DNA of 16,310 nt. It comes from Chitinophagaceae bacterium UBA3961. GTDB lineage: Bacteria; Bacteroidota; Bacteroidia; Chitinophagales; Chitinophagaceae. The position numbers and the translations under genes were made by a program. The notes beneath the pieces were generated by a model. The model made no database searches and was not told where the DNA came from. It saw only the letters and a program-made list of their open reading frames with translations. Below are positions 13,906-16,310 of the stretch, piece by piece. Every line of letters begins with the position of its first letter. The first letter of the stretch is position 1. Where the stretch lies: assembly GCA_002385265.1 (NCBI GenBank), contig DGDD01000298.1:1-16310 (forward strand). The letters are read 5' to 3'.

Positions 13906-15018
13906 ATGAAGAAACAAGTTATAGCCATTGGATGCGCTGCATTTCTTCTAGCAGCAGCTACTCCAACCCTTGCTCAAACCAAGGAAGAAGTTGAAAAAAA
14001 GGTGATTGAAAAGAAGAAAGCGAAAGAAGAGGGCGAAAAGAAAAAAGAAGAACAAGAGATCATTATTCGCAAGAAAGGAAAAGACGATCAGAAATACACC
14101 ATTATTGTAGAGGGGGAGAAAGTTACGGTTAATGGAAAACCACTTGATGAATTAAAAGACGTGGATGTAATCATTCGAAAGCACACTGCTCCGAGAATTG
14201 TAATGGGAGGACCTGCCAGCCCACGTTTTCGTTCTGAAGATGGTCCGGGAGAGTTTTTCGAGTTCGATTTGGCCGATGAAGAAGGACTCGCAAATCTACA
14301 GGCAACTGGAAACAAAGCCTTTTTAGGTGTTTCAAGTGAGCCTACGGAAGGAGGCGCAAAAATCATCACTGTATCAGAAAACAGCGCTGCTGAAAAAGCA
14401 GGTTTGAAAACAGGCGATATCATCAGTAAAGTAAACGACATTCCTATTGAAAATCAGGAAGACCTTGCGGCTGCTATCGGTAAGTTTAAGCCGGAAGATG
14501 AAGTGACCATTTCTTACAAAAGAGACGGGAAGGCTGCTGAAGCAAAAGCAAAATTGGGTAAGAACAAGTCAATTGCCATTGCTCGCTCTTATAATTTTAC
14601 CGGTCCCCGTGGCCAAGTTTATAGAACACCTCAAATGCCCGCAATGCCTGATATGAGAGAATTTGAAGATGGAATGCGCGAATTTGAATTTGATAGTAGA
14701 AATGGTATGCGTGGTCAAAACTTACTGTTAGACCTTCGCCGACCAAAACTGGGAATCAAAGCTCAAGATTTAGAAGAAGGTGATGGCGTGAAAGTGCTGG
14801 AAGTGAATCCCGAGTCTCCTGCAGCCAAAGCCGGAATCAAACAAGGTGATATCATTACCGATTTTGATGGCACCGCCATTAAAAACGCCGATGAATTGGC
14901 TGAGGCGGCAAGAAAAAGCGCCGAAAAGCCCTCTGTAAAAGTACAATTGAAGAGAGATGGTAAGGCTCAAACTATAGAGATTAAAACACCTAAACGCTTG
15001 AAAACAGCGAACTTGTAA
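13906..15018 (+). CDS. Secreted protein with two PDZ domains, no protease domain
   Basis: A 370-residue exported protein with a signal peptide at 1-23 (cleavage near TLA-Q). A very charged Lys/Glu-rich segment, probably helical or coiled, covers about 25-58. A small beta-rich part (about 63-92, YTIIVEGEKVTVNGKPL) follows. PDZ domain 1 is at about 138-217 (FLGVSSEP..., SAAEKAGLKTGDIISKVND). A linker rich in Met, Pro and Glu follows (about 240-270, with REFEDGMREFEFD), and PDZ domain 2 is at about 281-358 (SPAAKAGIKQGDIITDFDG). There is no trypsin-like or other catalytic domain, so this is not an HtrA protease; a periplasmic scaffold or quality-control role is a guess. I start at 13906 rather than the in-frame ATG at 13870 because a signal peptide begins here and the promoter lies between the two. 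It is monocistronic, bounded by terminators. Confidence 0.87.
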   Translation: MKKQVIAIGCAAFLLAAATPTLAQTKEEVEKKVIEKKKAKEEGEKKKEEQEIIIRKKGKDDQKYTIIVEGEKVTVNGKPLDELKDVDVIIRKHTAPRIVMGGPASPRFRSEDGPGEFFEFDLADEEGLANLQATGNKAFLGVSSEPTEGGAKIITVSENSAAEKAGLKTGDIISKVNDIPIENQEDLAAAIGKFKPEDEVTISYKRDGKAAEAKAKLGKNKSIAIARSYNFTGPRGQVYRTPQMPAMPDMREFEDGMREFEFDSRNGMRGQNLLLDLRRPKLGIKAQDLEEGDGVKVLEVNPESPAAKAGIKQGDIITDFDGTAIKNADELAEAARKSAEKPSVKVQLKRDGKAQTIEIKTPKRLKTANL

Positions 15019-15044
15019 CTGTACGCTAGCAAGTATAGCCATGA

Positions 15045-15085
15045 AAACCCTCACCTTTGTTAGTTTGGTGGGGGTTTCACTTTTT
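15045..15085 (+). terminator. Intrinsic terminator of the PDZ protein gene
   Basis: An 11-bp stem with one G-T pair (AAACCCTCACC at 15045-15055 and GGTGGGGGTTT at 15067-15077), an 11-nt loop, and five T shortly after (15081-15085). It lies 26 bp past the stop codon. Confidence 0.8.
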
Positions 15086-15126
15086 AGGGATCGGAGCAAG
15101 GGTTAGTTCCGTATGTTTTTTAGAGG

Positions 15127-15134
15127 TATTTTTG
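15127..15134 (+). promoter_or_regulatory. Putative -7 box abutting gatB start
   Basis: TATTTTTG is a perfect TAnnTTTG box, with TTAG (15103-15106) 20 bp upstream as a poor -33 element. Only five bases (CAACA) separate the box from the gatB ATG, so the mRNA would be leaderless or nearly so if this promoter is used. Confidence 0.5.
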
Positions 15135-15139
15135 CAACA

Positions 15140-16310
15140 ATGAACGCATTCGATTCTTATGAACTAGTGGTTGGACTCGAAGTCCATGCCCAATTACTTA
15201 CGGCTTCTAAACTTTTTTGTGGCGATAGCTCCAGTTTTGGTGCAGCGCCCAATACGCATATTTCTCCAATTACAATGGCTCATCCGGGAACCTTGCCTAT
15301 GTTGAACAAGGAAGCGGTACGTGCGGCCATCAAAATGGGGCTTGCCTGTCATTGTGCTATTACTGAGCTGAACTATTTCGCTCGGAAGAATTATTTCTAT
15401 CCGGATCTACCCAAAGGATATCAGATTTCTCAACATACCACTCCCATTTGTGTGGGTGGATATGTTGCCATCAAATCGGGTGAGGGAAACATCAATGTTG
15501 AACTCAACCGAATTCATATTGAAGAAGATGCCGGTAAAAGCTCTCATGATATTGATCCTGATTATACCTGTGTAGACTTAAACCGAGCAGGTGTAGCTCT
15601 TATTGAAATGGTAACCGAGCCTTGTATTCACAGTGCCGATGATGCCTATGCTTATCTTACGGAAGTGCGAAAAATTGTTCGCTATTTAGGTGTTTGCGAT
15701 GGAAACATGGAGGAAGGAAGCATGCGATGCGACGCAAATATTTCTATTCGTAAAAAAGGAGACAGTAAGCTTGGAACAAAAGTGGAAGTAAAGAACCTCA
15801 ACTCTATTCGAAACGTAAAGCGTGCTATTGAATATGAATTCAAGCGACTGGTGAACTTGGTTGAAGCCGGCGAACCCATTATTCAACAAACCAGAAGTTT
15901 CGATGCCAATAACGGAACAACCTTCGCCCTTCGAACCAAAGAAGAAGCGAATGACTACCGATATTTTCCTGATCCCGATCTCACACCATTTGTAGTAACC
16001 GATACGCTTCTGGAAGAAATAAAATCACAAATGCCCGAATTACCGGAAGCGAAAGTGATGCGTTATGTGAGTGAAATGGGATTGCCCGAATACGATGCAC
16101 GCGTATTGGCCGACGATAAGGCATTTAGCGAATATTTTGAATCCATCATTCGCGAATTGGAAGGCGGATCCTCCGATCAATTACAATTAAGATATAAGCA
16201 AGCATCTAACTGGATGATGGGTCCCATCAAAAGCTATTTGAACGACGCGGGTATCGAAGCATCGCAAGTGAGCATTTCACCGAAGGCAATTGCCGGTGTT
16301 ATTGTATTGA
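15140..16310 (+). CDS. gatB: Asp-tRNA(Asn)/Glu-tRNA(Gln) amidotransferase subunit B (partial, 3' end missing)
   Basis: Subunit of the GatCAB complex that converts mischarged Glu-tRNA(Gln) and/or Asp-tRNA(Asn) to the amide form; GatB binds the tRNA and carries the kinase step that activates the acyl group. About 390 codons are visible of a family norm near 480, and the frame is open to the window edge. Conserved GatB blocks appear in order: ELVVGLEVHAQL (residues about 8-19), ARKNYFYPDLPKGYQISQ, HIEEDAGKSSHD, DLNRAGVALIEMVTEP, EEGSMRCDANIS, VEVKNLNSIRNVKRAIEYE and DYRYFPDPDL. The helical region following these has begun, while the C-terminal YqeY-like tail domain lies outside the window. The start at 15140 fits the family N-terminus exactly. 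gatA and gatC are not in the window, so the subunits are not all clustered with gatB on its 5' side. Confidence 0.96.
   Translation, partial: MNAFDSYELVVGLEVHAQLLTASKLFCGDSSSFGAAPNTHISPITMAHPGTLPMLNKEAVRAAIKMGLACHCAITELNYFARKNYFYPDLPKGYQISQHTTPICVGGYVAIKSGEGNINVELNRIHIEEDAGKSSHDIDPDYTCVDLNRAGVALIEMVTEPCIHSADDAYAYLTEVRKIVRYLGVCDGNMEEGSMRCDANISIRKKGDSKLGTKVEVKNLNSIRNVKRAIEYEFKRLVNLVEAGEPIIQQTRSFDANNGTTFALRTKEEANDYRYFPDPDLTPFVVTDTLLEEIKSQMPELPEAKVMRYVSEMGLPEYDARVLADDKAFSEYFESIIRELEGGSSDQLQLRYKQASNWMMGPIKSYLNDAGIEASQVSISPKAIAGVIVL

Noticed and set aside
13906..15018. HtrA/DegP-type serine protease
   Set aside because: Only the PDZ domains match; there is no trypsin-like domain or GNSGG active-site motif.

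Overview
The window (about 16.3 kb, moderately AT-rich) comes from a Bacteroidota chromosome, most likely a Chitinophagaceae-like member. The evidence is a SusC/SusD outer-membrane pair, a PorZ-type type IX secretion (T9SS) component with its own C-terminal sorting domain, promoters of the Bacteroidota TAnnTTTG type, and mostly SD-poor, A-rich leaders. The family-level placement is an inference from protein flavour, not something I could test.

Layout. Positions 1-641 hold no credible gene. They contain two copies of a mosaic repeat unit, each carrying three GACC...GGTC palindromes spaced about 52 bp apart, followed by a 5 x 7-bp tandem repeat. Next come prfA (release factor 1, minus strand) and, divergently, an amidohydrolase-superfamily deaminase-like gene (plus strand). 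Back-to-back TAnnTTTG promoter boxes lie between them. The hydrolase converges on a minus-strand porZ-recO operon: the hydrolase and recO coding ends overlap by 17 bp, and the hydrolase's apparent intrinsic terminator lies partly inside recO. porZ and recO overlap by one base (TAATG). Divergent from porZ is a 774-residue RND/MMPL-type transporter (plus strand).

Positions 8596-13760 are an apparent three-gene operon: SusC-type TonB-dependent transporter, SusD-type lipoprotein, and a small DUF4843-like lipoprotein. It is closed by a strong intrinsic terminator. No glycosidase, peptidase or regulator is linked to it within the window, so the substrate is unknown. A separate gene encodes a secreted protein with two PDZ domains and no protease domain, with its own promoter, a palindrome beside the promoter and a terminator. 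The window ends inside gatB (subunit B of the Asp/Glu-tRNA amidotransferase), which runs off the right edge.

Housekeeping translation and repair genes (prfA, recO, gatB) are interleaved with cell-envelope genes (porZ, RND, SusCD, PDZ). I see no phage, transposase, CRISPR array, tRNA or rRNA. I do not see an unmistakably new multi-gene system. The points most worth following up are the phased palindrome units at the left edge, the -7 boxes placed only 4-5 nt before the porZ and gatB start codons (possible leaderless mRNAs), the palindrome at the PDZ gene promoter, and the terminator nested in a convergent gene overlap.
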